Below are positions 1 to 8,677 of a DNA stretch of 64,000 nt, one piece after another (the stretch's first letter is position 1; every line of letters begins with the position of its first letter). This DNA comes from Bifidobacterium sp. (lineage in GTDB: Bacteria > Actinomycetota > Actinomycetes > Actinomycetales > Bifidobacteriaceae), in the NCBI GenBank assembly GCA_024104275.1, contig JAGGHK010000001.1:744001-808000 (forward strand), given 5' to 3'. A model generated the notes under the pieces. That model did no database searches. It was given only the letters and a program-made list of their open reading frames with translations, and was not told the origin of the DNA. The position numbers and the translations under genes were made by a program.

Positions 1-1991
1 TCAAGCAAATCCTTGGTGTATTGCTTCTGCGGATGGTCGAAGACCTCGTCGGTGGTGGCATGCTCGACGAGCCGGCCCTTCTGCATCACCACGACCTCGT
101 CGGCGATCTGACGGACGACAGCCAGATCATGGGTGATGAAGAGGTAACTCAAACCACGCTCGGCCTGCAAGTCGTTCAGAAGCCTCAGCACCTGATCCTG
201 CACCAGCACGTCCAACGCGGAAACGGCTTCATCACAGACGATGACGTCAGGATTCAACGCCATGGCGCGAGCGACGGCGATACGCTGACGCTGACCACCC
301 GAAAGCTCGTTCGGATAGCGCTGCATCACCGACTGCGGCATCTCAACCAGGTCGAGCAGCTCTCGGACGCGCTTCTCACGGCTCTTCTTGTCACCAATGC
401 CATGGATACGCAGCGGCTCCTCGATGGAGCGGTAAATCGAATACATCGGGTCGAGCGAACCGTACGGGTTCTGGAAGACCGGCTGGACATGCCTGCGGAA
501 ATCGAGAAGCGTTTTGCCTTCAAAGCCGCTGATATCCTTGCCTTCATAGGTCACCGTGCCGCTGGTCGGCTTCAAAAGCTTCAACACCATGTTGGCCACG
601 GTGGATTTGCCGGAGCCGGACTCGCCCACAATCGCGAGCGTGGTGCCGCGCTTGACCGAGAACGACACATCATCCACGGCCTTGAACATCTCTTTCTTGC
701 GCGGAAGCTTGAATTCCTTGGTCAAGTGGCTCACCGTGATGATGTGTTCACTCTTCTCAAGCGTTTCCTCGCCCTTGACATGATGTTCCATCAGGGCTTC
801 GGCGTTTTCGCCGTGCTCCTTGGCGGAGATGATGCGCTGGGAAGCCAGCGACGGGGCAGCGGCCACCAGACGCTTCGTATAAGGATGTTGCGGATGCTGG
901 AGCACCTCAAGCGACGGACCGGATTCGACGACCTGCCCCTTGTACATGACGACGATCTGCTGGGCGCGTTCGGCGGCCAGACCCAAGTCGTGGGTGATGA
1001 AGAGGACCGCGGTGCCGAGTTCGTCGGTGAGGGCGTGCAAGTGGTCAAGAATTCTCTTCTGCACGGTGACGTCGAGGGCGCTGGTGGGCTCGTCGGCGAT
1101 CAGCAGATCGGGGCGGCAGGCCAGGCCGATGGCGATCAGCGCGCGCTGCAGCATGCCGCCGGAGAATTCGTGCGGATACTGGCGGGCACGAGTCGCGGCA
1201 TCGGGCAGACCGGCTTCTTCCAAAAGACCCGAAATGCGATCGGTCATGGTGCTGCCGAGTACATACTGCTTGGCAATCGCCCATGCCTTGTCGTCGGAGA
1301 CACCAGCCTTGATCAGGTCATCGGCCACGCGCCAACGGGTTTCCGATCCGGGAACCCATTCGGCGGTGAAGTAGTCCATCTTCTTCTTGGCTTTGTCACC
1401 GGTCACACCGGCCTCACTCAGCGCGGCCTGTGCGGCCTTGAGCAGATCGGGAAGCTCCTTGGAACCGATGAAGGTCTCATCGTCCTCGCTTTTGACGGCC
1501 ACCTCGCTGCCGGCCAATGCCTTGGCCAGCTTCGAGCGCTTCTCGTGGGAGATGTCCATGTGGTTGGCCTTCAAGGCCTCTTCCACCTGGGTGCCGATAC
1601 GCCAGACAGGGTTCAGGTTGCTCATCGGATCCTGCGGGACCAGGCCCATCTTGTCGCCGAGAACCTGCTCGTACTGCTTGCGCGTGTAGTGCGAGATTTC
1701 CTCGCCTTCCAGCTTGATGGAGCCGCCCACCACATGGCCGGTGCCGGGAAGCAGACCCAGAACGGCCATGGCCGAGGTTGATTTGCCAGAGCCGGATTCG
1801 CCAACAATCGCCACCCACTGACCCGGGTAGACGTTGAAGGAGGCATCGCGCACCGCGTGCACCGCACGCTTATCGCCGGTGGTGAAGTCGACCTTGAGAT
1901 CCTTGACCTCAAGAATCGGCCCCTGCTCTTTCTGCATTTCGAAGAGTTTTTCGTTCTTTTCGTTCTTGCTATTGCTGTTCATTTCGCTCAT
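1..1991 (-). CDS. Oligopeptide ABC transporter, fused double ATPase (DppD-DppF type), 3' end cut by window
   Basis: Energises the peptide importer encoded just upstream; a cytoplasmic ATPase with two nucleotide-binding domains in one chain. The first Walker A (GESGSGKST) lies near residue 64 and its signature FSGGM near 275. The second Walker A, again GESGSGKST, is near residue 455, followed by LSGGQRQR near 564 and CDEAVSALD near 585. Between the first Q-loop (LVPQDPMSNLNP) and the first signature there is an extra segment of roughly 120 residues, rich in Lys, Ala and Asp, that ordinary DppD proteins lack. The start is the ATG at 1991, with GAGGAAACACG upstream and 16 bases after the permease stop. 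The reading frame is still open at base 1, so the C-terminus is outside the window. Family assignment is firm; substrate preference (di- or oligopeptide) is inferred. Confidence 0.93.
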   Translation of the reverse strand, partial: MSEMNSNSKNEKNEKLFEMQKEQGPILEVKDLKVDFTTGDKRAVHAVRDASFNVYPGQWVAIVGESGSGKSTSAMAVLGLLPGTGHVVGGSIKLEGEEISHYTRKQYEQVLGDKMGLVPQDPMSNLNPVWRIGTQVEEALKANHMDISHEKRSKLAKALAGSEVAVKSEDDETFIGSKELPDLLKAAQAALSEAGVTGDKAKKKMDYFTAEWVPGSETRWRVADDLIKAGVSDDKAWAIAKQYVLGSTMTDRISGLLEEAGLPDAATRARQYPHEFSGGMLQRALIAIGLACRPDLLIADEPTSALDVTVQKRILDHLHALTDELGTAVLFITHDLGLAAERAQQIVVMYKGQVVESGPSLEVLQHPQHPYTKRLVAAAPSLASQRIISAKEHGENAEALMEHHVKGEETLEKSEHIITVSHLTKEFKLPRKKEMFKAVDDVSFSVKRGTTLAIVGESGSGKSTVANMVLKLLKPTSGTVTYEGKDISGFEGKTLLDFRRHVQPVFQNPYGSLDPMYSIYRSIEEPLRIHGIGDKKSREKRVRELLDLVEMPQSVMQRYPNELSGGQRQRIAVARAMALNPDVIVCDEAVSALDVLVQDQVLRLLNDLQAERGLSYLFITHDLAVVRQIADEVVVMQKGRLVEHATTDEVFDHPQKQYTKDLL

Positions 1992-2007
1992 CGTGTTTCC
2001 TCCGCAC

Positions 2008-2985
2008 TCACGCCGTACGGCTCTTGGGGTCAAGCGCATCCTTGACGGCATCGCCCATCATGATGAAGGCGAGCACCGTGATGGCCAGCGCGGCCGACGG
2101 GTAGAAGAGGACCGAAGGATCGGTACGCAGGATGGTCTGCGCGTTGGAGATATCGCCGCCCCAGCTCACGGTGGTGGTCGGCAAGCCGATGCCAAGGAAG
2201 CTCAGAGTAGCCTCAGAGACGATGTAGGTCCCGAGCGATGTGGTGGTGACCACGATGATCGAGGCCATCGAGTTGGGCAGGATATGCCGCATCAGATTAC
2301 GCCATGGCGTCGAGCCGAGCGCAGTAGAGGCGGTGTTGAATTCAAGGTTCTTGGTTTCCATCACTGCACCTCGCGATATTCGCGCGGTCTGCGTCCAGCC
2401 AAACAATGTCAGCACGAGCACAATCTTCCAGACCGACCCGGAAGTGCGGAACATCTGCAGCACCACGATGGCGCCGAGCAACATAGGGATGGCCATGAAG
2501 ATATCGGTGAAACGACTCAGCACCGCATCGATCCAGCCGCCGAAGAAACCGGCCAGAGCACCGATCAGGGAGCCCACGACCATCACCAGCAACGTGGTCA
2601 GGATGCCGACGCTCAGCGAGGTGCGGGTGCCGTAGACGGTGCGGGTGAAGACGTCGCAACCTTGGGTGTCGTAGCCGAAGGGATGGCCCGGGCTGCCCTT
2701 CTCCAGAGAATGCTCCAGCTGGCAGAAATTGGGGTTCTGGCGGGTGAAGACACCCGGGAACAGCGCCACGAAGATGACGCAGAGAATCAATATCGCCGAA
2801 ACGATGAACAGCGGGTTCTTGCGCAGAGTCCTCCACGCGTCGGCCCACATGCTGGTGGCGGGTGCCGATTCGTCGACCGAATCGACTTCCTGAAGCTTTA
2901 CCGCATCCGGGGCGGCGACGTAGCGTTCCTGCCCGGGAAGTACACGGGAATCGGCCATGGTTGTATCTTTTGTTGTATCGCTCAT
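2008..2985 (-). CDS. Oligopeptide ABC transporter permease (DppC type)
   Basis: Inner-membrane subunit of the peptide importer, 325 residues. An N-terminal soluble stretch leads to a first membrane segment near residue 50 and a DppC-like ectodomain containing GHPFGYDTQGCDVFTR, which is typical of the OppC/DppC N-terminal family. Several more membrane helices and a late LGTYIVSEATLSFLG stretch follow. The start is the ATG at 2985, because AGGGGAGGAG sits just upstream; an in-frame ATG at 3063 lies inside the dppB-type gene and is less likely. It lies 17 bases after dppB and 16 bases before the ATPase gene, so one transcript is expected. Confidence 0.93.
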   Translation of the reverse strand: MSDTTKDTTMADSRVLPGQERYVAAPDAVKLQEVDSVDESAPATSMWADAWRTLRKNPLFIVSAILILCVIFVALFPGVFTRQNPNFCQLEHSLEKGSPGHPFGYDTQGCDVFTRTVYGTRTSLSVGILTTLLVMVVGSLIGALAGFFGGWIDAVLSRFTDIFMAIPMLLGAIVVLQMFRTSGSVWKIVLVLTLFGWTQTARISRGAVMETKNLEFNTASTALGSTPWRNLMRHILPNSMASIIVVTTTSLGTYIVSEATLSFLGIGLPTTTVSWGGDISNAQTILRTDPSVLFYPSAALAITVLAFIMMGDAVKDALDPKSRTA

Positions 2986-3002
2986 TTGGTCTCCTCCCCT
3001 GC

Positions 3003-3929
3003 TCACGCGTACCTGATACGCGGATCGAGCGCCGCGTAGAGCATATCCACGGCCAGGTTGCACACTACGAATATCAAGGTCAAGAGCGTGACGATGGAGA
3101 CCACCATGTTGCTTTCGCCTTTGAGAATGCTCTGGTAGGTGAGGAATCCGATGCCGTGCACGTTGAAGATGGTCTCGGAGATCATCGCGCCGCTCATCAA
3201 CGCACCCAAGTCCTGACCAAGATAAGTGACCACCGGGATCAGGGAGTTGCGCAGCACATGGCGCATAATGACCGAACCGTTGCTCATGCCCTTCGCGCGT
3301 GCGGTGCGCACGTAATCCTCGGCGATGTTCGAAGAGACTTCAGAACGTGTGAGTCTGATGATATAGGCCATCGAGACGGAACCGAGCACCATGGCCGGCA
3401 TCAGCAGGTCAAGGAAGCCGGGGTCGCTGCCCGCGGTGACCGGCAGCAGACGCCACTTGACGCCAATGAAGTACTGGGCGAGGAAGCCGGTGACGAAGGT
3501 CGGCACGGAAATGAGAAGCAGGGAGACGATCAGGATGACGGAATCATACCACTTGCCCTTTTTGAGGCCGGAAATGATGCCGAAGATGACGCCGAAAATG
3601 GCTTCGAAGACGAAGGCCATCAGCGCCAGCTTGATCGTGACGGGGAACGCCTGCCCAATCTCGTCGATGACCGGCTGGCCGGAGAACGTGTTGCCGAAGT
3701 TCAGTGTCAGCGCATTCTTCAGGAACAACAAGTACTGGATGATAAACGGCTTGTCGAGGTTGTATTCTGCGCGGATCTGGGCTGCAACTGCCGCGTTGAT
3801 CGGCTTGTCGCCGAACATCGCCTTCACCGGATCACCGGGAAGCGCGAAGACGAGGGCGTAGACCAACAATGTTGTGCCGAGAACCACGGGGATCATCTGC
3901 AGGATACGGCGCAGAAGATACTTGCCCAT
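3003..3929 (-). CDS. Oligopeptide ABC transporter permease (DppB type)
   Basis: The other inner-membrane subunit of the peptide importer, 308 residues, the usual DppB length. It opens MGKYLLRRILQMIPVVLG, the standard DppB first helix, and has the ALPGDP segment, about six helices, and the EAA-like loop near EDYVRTARAKGMSNG that contacts the ATPase. ATG at 3929. It is the first gene after a 277-base gap carrying two hairpins, so its expression probably depends on read-through from the binding-protein gene or on a promoter I could not identify. Confidence 0.93.
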   Translation of the reverse strand: MGKYLLRRILQMIPVVLGTTLLVYALVFALPGDPVKAMFGDKPINAAVAAQIRAEYNLDKPFIIQYLLFLKNALTLNFGNTFSGQPVIDEIGQAFPVTIKLALMAFVFEAIFGVIFGIISGLKKGKWYDSVILIVSLLLISVPTFVTGFLAQYFIGVKWRLLPVTAGSDPGFLDLLMPAMVLGSVSMAYIIRLTRSEVSSNIAEDYVRTARAKGMSNGSVIMRHVLRNSLIPVVTYLGQDLGALMSGAMISETIFNVHGIGFLTYQSILKGESNMVVSIVTLLTLIFVVCNLAVDMLYAALDPRIRYA

Positions 3930-4048
3930 CGGTTAACTCCTTATTTTCCTAAGCCCAGAAGTCCCAAAATAACTTGAAAGCACTGATAACCCCTGAAGCT
4001 TTTAGACATATGTATGTAAGTGTAGCGCAGGCACAAGTCAAGAATGTT

Positions 4049-4092
4049 GAAAAAATGTGAAGGTGACGTCATGGTAATCGTCACATTCACAT
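4049..4092 (-). terminator. Intrinsic terminator or attenuator between binding protein and permease genes
   Basis: On the minus strand a 14-bp stem with one mismatch (arms at 4092-4079 and 4068-4055, 10-base loop) is followed directly by a run of six T. It is the second of two hairpins downstream of the binding-protein gene. Confidence 0.75.
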
Positions 4093-4114
4093 GGATTTTG
4101 TTCAAAAGAAACAT

Positions 4115-4147
4115 AAAAGGGAGCGTATGTAAAAAACATGCGCTCCC
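4115..4147 (-). terminator. First hairpin downstream of the peptide-binding protein gene
   Basis: Minus-strand stem of 12 bp (arms 4147-4136 and 4130-4119, one G-T pair, 5-base loop), then TTTT. It lies 60 bases after the stop codon at 4207. With the hairpin at 4049-4092 it probably keeps the binding protein more abundant than the membrane and ATPase subunits. Confidence 0.75.
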
Positions 4148-4206
4148 GAATTCAACCGACGTTCCTTCCGGCTAAACCGCCGGACGGATGCTCATCGATG
4201 CATCAA

Positions 4207-5850
4207 TCACTTGTGCATCTGGACGAAGGTCGGGTAGGTCTGCCAATCGATGGCGAAGCCCTTGACGCCCTTGGCGGCGACACCGTCATTGGCCCTGTAG
4301 TAGAGCGGGATGGCGGGCAGGTCGTTCAGGAGGATCTCCTGGCCCTGCTGATAGAGCTTATTGGCCTCGTCGACGGACTTGGCGGCATACGCCTGATCCA
4401 TGATGGCGTCGAACTTGGGGTTCTTGTAGTCGCCATCGTTGGAGCCTTGACCGTCGGCGGCGGAGGACGCGAAGTTCTGCACCAGATAGTTCTCGGCCGA
4501 AGGATAATCAGGCATCCAGCCGGAACGGAAAGCACCCTTCACCTTGCGGTTGCTGATGGCGTCACGGAATTCCTGGAAGGTCGGCATCGGGTTGGTGGCA
4601 GCCACCTGCGAGCCGAGCGCGTTGTTGATGGAGTTGACGATCGCGTCGAAGACGGGCTTGGCGTCACCGTCCGAATTGTAGGCGATGGTCAACTGGTCGG
4701 TGTCCTTGGAGATGGCATCAGCCTTCTGCCACAGTTCCTTAGCCTTGCTCGGGTTGTAGCTGAGGTTCTCGTTGCCCTTGAGGGTGGCGGAATAGCCGGG
4801 GATCACCGGGGCGGTGAACTCGTGTGCGGGTTCGCCGATGCCGTTGAGCACCTTGTTGACGATGCCCTTGCGATCGATGGACATGGAGATGGCCTGACGA
4901 CGCAGTGTGCCCTCTTCGGTGCCGGCCTGGAAATGAGCGAGGTTGGCAGGAATGGTGAACTGCTGGATGGAGGAGCCCGGCTTGTTGTAGGCCTGAAGGC
5001 TCGAATCCTTCTGGAAGGTCTTCAGATCGGCCTGCGGCACGGAATTCAAGGCGTCGAGGTTGCCGGCCTGCACATCGGCGTAGGCGGCATCCATCTTGGT
5101 GTAGATCTTGAAGGTCACGCCGTCGTTCTGCGGCTTGTCGTCACCCTTGTAATTCGGGTTCTTCACAACCTTGATTTCGGTGTTGTGCTTCCAGGAATCG
5201 AACTTGTACGGGCCGTTGCCCACAGGGGCATTGCCGAAGGCCTTGGTGTCCTTGTAGAAGGAAGCCGGAAGAGGGGCAAAGCCGGAATAACCGACCTTGA
5301 TCGGGAAGGTGGCGTCCGGGGACTTCAAATCGACGGTGAAGGTGGTGTCGTCAACGACCTTCAGACCGGAAAGCTGTTCGTCGCCCTTGAGGCCGTCGGC
5401 CTTCTGCAGGTCGTCATAGCCCTTGATTGTCGAGAAGAAGGACGAGCACTTCTGCGCGTTCTTCGCATTGGCGACGTAGCTCCAGGCCTTGGTGAAGTTC
5501 TCGGCCTTGATCGGAGTGCCATCGCTGAACTTCAGACCGGACTTAAGCTTGATAGTGTATTGCGTGCCATCGGCGTTCGGCTTGATGGATTGGGCCTGGT
5601 CGTTTACCGGGTTACCCTTGTTGTCGAAGCGAACCAGCTGCGAGAACAGCCCACGCAGGACCATACCGCCGCCGGTTTCATTGGTGTTGCCCGGGATGAG
5701 CGGGTTCTGAGGCTCGGTATCAAACAGCGAAATGACGTTCTTGCCGCCATTGGACGATGAGCTCGACGAGGAGCCGGAGCCACCGCAGGCGCTGAGGAGC
5801 ATGGCCGCTGAGCACACTACCGCTGCAAGGGCCAGACCTTTCTTCTTCAT
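4207..5850 (-). CDS. Oligopeptide-binding lipoprotein (family 5 extracellular solute-binding protein)
   Basis: Captures peptides outside the cell for the importer, 547 residues, normal for this family. The N-terminus is a lipoprotein signal peptide with lipobox LLSAC (Cys near 22), then a Ser/Gly-rich linker and the SBP-bac-5 fold: GLFSQLVRFD, LKSGLKFSDGTPIKAENF, and late PLYYRANDGVAAKG. ATG at 5850 with GGAGAAATC upstream. It is the first gene of the importer operon, has a good promoter at 5944-5971 and is followed by two hairpins. Substrate range cannot be read from the sequence. Confidence 0.95.
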   Translation of the reverse strand: MKKKGLALAAVVCSAAMLLSACGGSGSSSSSSSNGGKNVISLFDTEPQNPLIPGNTNETGGGMVLRGLFSQLVRFDNKGNPVNDQAQSIKPNADGTQYTIKLKSGLKFSDGTPIKAENFTKAWSYVANAKNAQKCSSFFSTIKGYDDLQKADGLKGDEQLSGLKVVDDTTFTVDLKSPDATFPIKVGYSGFAPLPASFYKDTKAFGNAPVGNGPYKFDSWKHNTEIKVVKNPNYKGDDKPQNDGVTFKIYTKMDAAYADVQAGNLDALNSVPQADLKTFQKDSSLQAYNKPGSSIQQFTIPANLAHFQAGTEEGTLRRQAISMSIDRKGIVNKVLNGIGEPAHEFTAPVIPGYSATLKGNENLSYNPSKAKELWQKADAISKDTDQLTIAYNSDGDAKPVFDAIVNSINNALGSQVAATNPMPTFQEFRDAISNRKVKGAFRSGWMPDYPSAENYLVQNFASSAADGQGSNDGDYKNPKFDAIMDQAYAAKSVDEANKLYQQGQEILLNDLPAIPLYYRANDGVAAKGVKGFAIDWQTYPTFVQMHK

Positions 5851-5943
5851 AAGATTTCTCCTATCTTTTGTTATTGTGCAAAAACTTGCACATCAAACAA
5901 AAAAGGCCGGCAGACACGCCAACCTCATTGCTTTTCTCTTTTA

Positions 5944-5971
5944 TTTATACGCTAGCTTATGGATTATGCAA
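5944..5971 (-). promoter_or_regulatory. Predicted sigma-70 type promoter of the peptide importer
   Basis: Minus strand: -35 TTGCAT (5971-5966), 16-base spacer, -10 TATAAA (5949-5944), about 93 bases before the binding-protein start. A TATGGAT/ATCCATA inverted repeat surrounds the -35 region (about 5957-5984) and could be an operator. Confidence 0.6.
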
Positions 5972-6046
5972 GCTAATATCCATAGAATGAGCAGGAAAAA
6001 CTCAGTAAATGCAGCAGAAATTCAGGATAAAATGGATTTTCGTGTT

Positions 6047-7066
6047 TTACGCTCGCGGAAAAGCCTGCTTGTAGCGGGATTTGAGCTGTTCGATGGAGAC
6101 ATGTGTGTACCGTTGAGTGGTTTTAAGCGAGGAATGGCCAAGCATCTCCTGCACCTCGCGCAGATCGGCCCCGCCGTCGAGCAGATGGGTAGCGGCGCTG
6201 TGCCGCAAGGCGTGCGGTCCGATATCCGGCACACCGGCTTCCTCGGCTTTTTCGTGGACGACTTCACGTACGACGCGCTGATCGATGCGCGACCCGCGAG
6301 CGCCGAGAAACAAGGCATTGCATGAATCGTCGGGTTCGGTTGCCTTTGCTTTTCTTTGGCTGACATTTGCAGACTTGGCCGGTTTTGCCCGTTTTGAAGC
6401 GATATGAGACGGTTTACCGGGTTGTTTTCCAGCTTTGGCTTCGGCCAGCACCGGCCGTCCCAGAGCTGACAGCCACGCTTCAAGCGCACGGGACGCAGGG
6501 GCTCCGAACGGCACGACGCGCTGTTTGTCGCCTTTGCCGGTGACACGAACGGTCCTGGTATCAAAGGAGACATCGTTGATATCGAGTCCCGTGAGTTCCG
6601 CCACGCGGATGCCGGTGGCGTAGAGCAGCTCGACCATCGCCGCATCACGCAACGCGATGGCTTCGTCCTTGGGCTTTACGGAAACATCGGCGTCGACGGT
6701 ATCCATCAGCCGCTCGGCCTGGGATTCATTCAAAACAGTTGGCAGTGTCTGCGGGATTTTCGGAGTCATCAAGGTCGCCGCGGGATCGGTGGCGATGACG
6801 TCGTGTTCGTCGGCCCATGCGAAAAAGTTACGCACGGCCACGGTCTTGCGAGCCATGGAACTGCGGGCGTGATCACACGATTCGTGTGCCATCCAGCCGC
6901 GCAAATCCTCGAGCTTCACATCATTGAGGCTGGCCACACCATTGCTCGCAAGAAATCCCAAACATTCCAACAAATCGGTACGATAGGCTTTCACGGTGTT
7001 GTCGGAAAGGCCGCGATTTGCCTGGAGAAAGGCAAGGAATTGGTTTATCTGACGTTGATATTCCAT
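6047..7066 (-). CDS. xerC: Tyrosine recombinase, XerC-like
   Basis: Site-specific recombinase of the lambda-integrase family, 339 residues. It has an N-terminal SAM-like core-binding domain (residues 1-90) and a C-terminal catalytic domain with the Arg of ATGIRVAEL, the HALRHSAATHLL box, the LGHSSLKTTQRY segment and its nucleophilic Tyr. Compared with usual XerC (about 300 residues) it has an extra Lys/Ala/Pro-rich stretch of about 45 residues in the catalytic domain, after ALGRPVLAEAKAG. The start is the ATG at 7066, preceded by AAGGGGAG; an in-frame ATG at 7084 lacks such a site. A second recombinase at 16679-17686 resembles XerD, so the two probably form the XerCD pair that resolves chromosome dimers at dif. 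An orphan integrase is possible but no attachment sites or phage genes are near. Confidence 0.85.
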   Translation of the reverse strand: MEYQRQINQFLAFLQANRGLSDNTVKAYRTDLLECLGFLASNGVASLNDVKLEDLRGWMAHESCDHARSSMARKTVAVRNFFAWADEHDVIATDPAATLMTPKIPQTLPTVLNESQAERLMDTVDADVSVKPKDEAIALRDAAMVELLYATGIRVAELTGLDINDVSFDTRTVRVTGKGDKQRVVPFGAPASRALEAWLSALGRPVLAEAKAGKQPGKPSHIASKRAKPAKSANVSQRKAKATEPDDSCNALFLGARGSRIDQRVVREVVHEKAEEAGVPDIGPHALRHSAATHLLDGGADLREVQEMLGHSSLKTTQRYTHVSIEQLKSRYKQAFPRA

Positions 7067-7291
7067 TACTCCCCTTTTTGTCACCGAAACCGAAATCTTA
7101 CGAATCGATTCTATATTTATCGTATTTGGTTATTACCTTATTGTTCCATTCCTTTATTATTGTATTTCCCTCAGGCCACAGCACTCCCGACATTTCGACA
7201 TCGAAGCGTAAACCTGTTGCCGAGCGTGCAGACGACCTATGATGAAAGCATTACCATGTCTAAACGTGCCGTCAACGTGAAATGAGGAAAC

Positions 7292-7576
7292 ATGCCGCTG
7301 CCAAAATCGATTCCTGCCGGAGCACGTCTGATGGTACGTACGCTTGACGGGCGCGACCCGCAGACCGGTCGACAGCAATACCGGGATTTCATCGGCCATG
7401 TTCGCATCTGGGATGGTCAGATGCTTGCCATTACGCGCGACCCGGCCGCCAATGGCTCGCGGCCGGCAGAAGATGTTGATATTCCTCGCGATCGGATTGT
7501 GGCGCTGAAGCCGATTCCGGAACGGAAACAACGGCAGCAAAACAATGCCGAATCAACCGGCAAACGTGATGCCTGA
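7292..7576 (+). CDS. Conserved small protein of unknown function
   Basis: 94 residues, no signal peptide or membrane segment. The middle (GHVRIWDGQMLAITRDP, then VDIPRDRIVALKPIPERK) reads like a small beta-barrel (SH3-like) fold resembling the N-terminal module of actinobacterial Rv0428c-type acetyltransferases; that resemblance is an impression, not a search result. The start is the ATG at 7292 with GAGGAAAC just upstream. A possible 9-codon leader ORF (7257-7286) ends at the ribosome-binding site. Flanked by divergent xerC and convergent tyrA; no functional context. Confidence 0.7.
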   Translation: MPLPKSIPAGARLMVRTLDGRDPQTGRQQYRDFIGHVRIWDGQMLAITRDPAANGSRPAEDVDIPRDRIVALKPIPERKQRQQNNAESTGKRDA

Positions 7577-7645
7577 CGTTTCCGAAAGCCCGATAAGGCT
7601 TTATCGATACCAACCAAAATCCTATAATACGTAATACAAAATCAT

Positions 7646-8677
7646 TCAGACAGCGGATCGCTTCTCGACTTCGACCTGCCAAGGTTGGATGAAACGGACG
7701 ATGTGCTCACCACGGCGGGCGGAATCCAAAAACGTTTGTTGCCAGCCTGACTTGGGAATATCAATAGCGATTCGTTCGATATCTCCGGATTCGTCCGACT
7801 CAACCGATACACCGGATTCACCAGACTCGCGTTCGCGCAGCTTATAGTCGCGGAACGGCTGGCCGGCTTCAAAGAACCGGGTCAGAGCGGCATCGTCGTG
7901 GGCGTGAAGGTCGTCGGCGAATGATGTCAAGCGGCCGGCCAGATCACGCAGTAACGCTTCGACGTTGTCAGCGTCCTCCTCGATCATCGCGCGGGTGCGG
8001 TCGGGGTCGGTCAGGGCCACGCGTGTCATGTCGCGCCAGGAACCGGCGGCGAGCGCGGCGGCGATATTGCGGTCGGGGCTGGCGCTCAGTTCGTTGATGA
8101 ACGCGGTGGAAACGACGTGCGGGGCATGCGAAATCATCGCGGCGGCGCGGTCGTGCGTCTTGTTGTCAAGGACGATGATGCGGTTGCCGACAGATTCGGT
8201 AATCAACGCGGCCACTTTGAGGAAACGCTCGTAATCGGTGGTTTCGTCGACGGTAATCGCCCACAATGCATTGTCATAGATGGCAGGATCACTGGCCGCG
8301 AAACCCGAGAACTCCGTGCCGGCCATCGGGTGCGCCCCGACGAAGCAATCGGCGAGACCAGCCTCTTCGACCTGCGTTCGAACCATCCCCTTGACGCTGC
8401 CGACATCGCTCAATGTCGTTGTATTACGGTCCAGCACCGGGGCGAGCCTCTGCAGCATTTCAGGCATGACTTTGAGCGGATTACAAAGGAACAGCACTTC
8501 GGGTTTGGCCGCGGCCAGATCTTCCAATGTATTCAGGCAGGTAATCCCGTCCTGGCGTGCAACGGCGTAGGGCTTTTCGTTGTGGTTCCAAGCGACGACC
8601 TCAACGCCTCGCCCGACCAATCGCCTCGCCAGCGAGCCGCCGATAAGTCCGAGACCGACAATCCCGACCGATTTCAC
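7646..8677 (-). CDS. tyrA: Prephenate dehydrogenase
   Basis: Converts prephenate to 4-hydroxyphenylpyruvate with NAD(P), for tyrosine synthesis in the cytoplasm. Rossmann start VGIVGLGLIGGSLARRL at residues 4-20, then FVGAHPMAGTEFSGF and ISHAPHVVSTAF with its conserved His. The 343 residues include a Ser/Glu-rich acidic patch and a tail after residue 300 with no ACT domain. No ATG fits: the likely start is the GTG at 8677, whose last bases overlap the pheA stop (GTGA), with the adjacent GTG at 8680 as alternative. Overlap means translational coupling to pheA. Confidence 0.92.
   Translation of the reverse strand: MKSVGIVGLGLIGGSLARRLVGRGVEVVAWNHNEKPYAVARQDGITCLNTLEDLAAAKPEVLFLCNPLKVMPEMLQRLAPVLDRNTTTLSDVGSVKGMVRTQVEEAGLADCFVGAHPMAGTEFSGFAASDPAIYDNALWAITVDETTDYERFLKVAALITESVGNRIIVLDNKTHDRAAAMISHAPHVVSTAFINELSASPDRNIAAALAAGSWRDMTRVALTDPDRTRAMIEEDADNVEALLRDLAGRLTSFADDLHAHDDAALTRFFEAGQPFRDYKLRERESGESGVSVESDESGDIERIAIDIPKSGWQQTFLDSARRGEHIVRFIQPWQVEVEKRSAV

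Noticed and set aside
4138-5760. Long plus-strand open frame opposite the peptide-binding protein (540 codons)
   Set aside because: Shadow frame; the minus-strand lipoprotein has all expected features.
6047-7066. Phage integrase with a prophage or integrative element
   Set aside because: No phage, conjugation or att-like repeat was found nearby; XerC is the simpler call.
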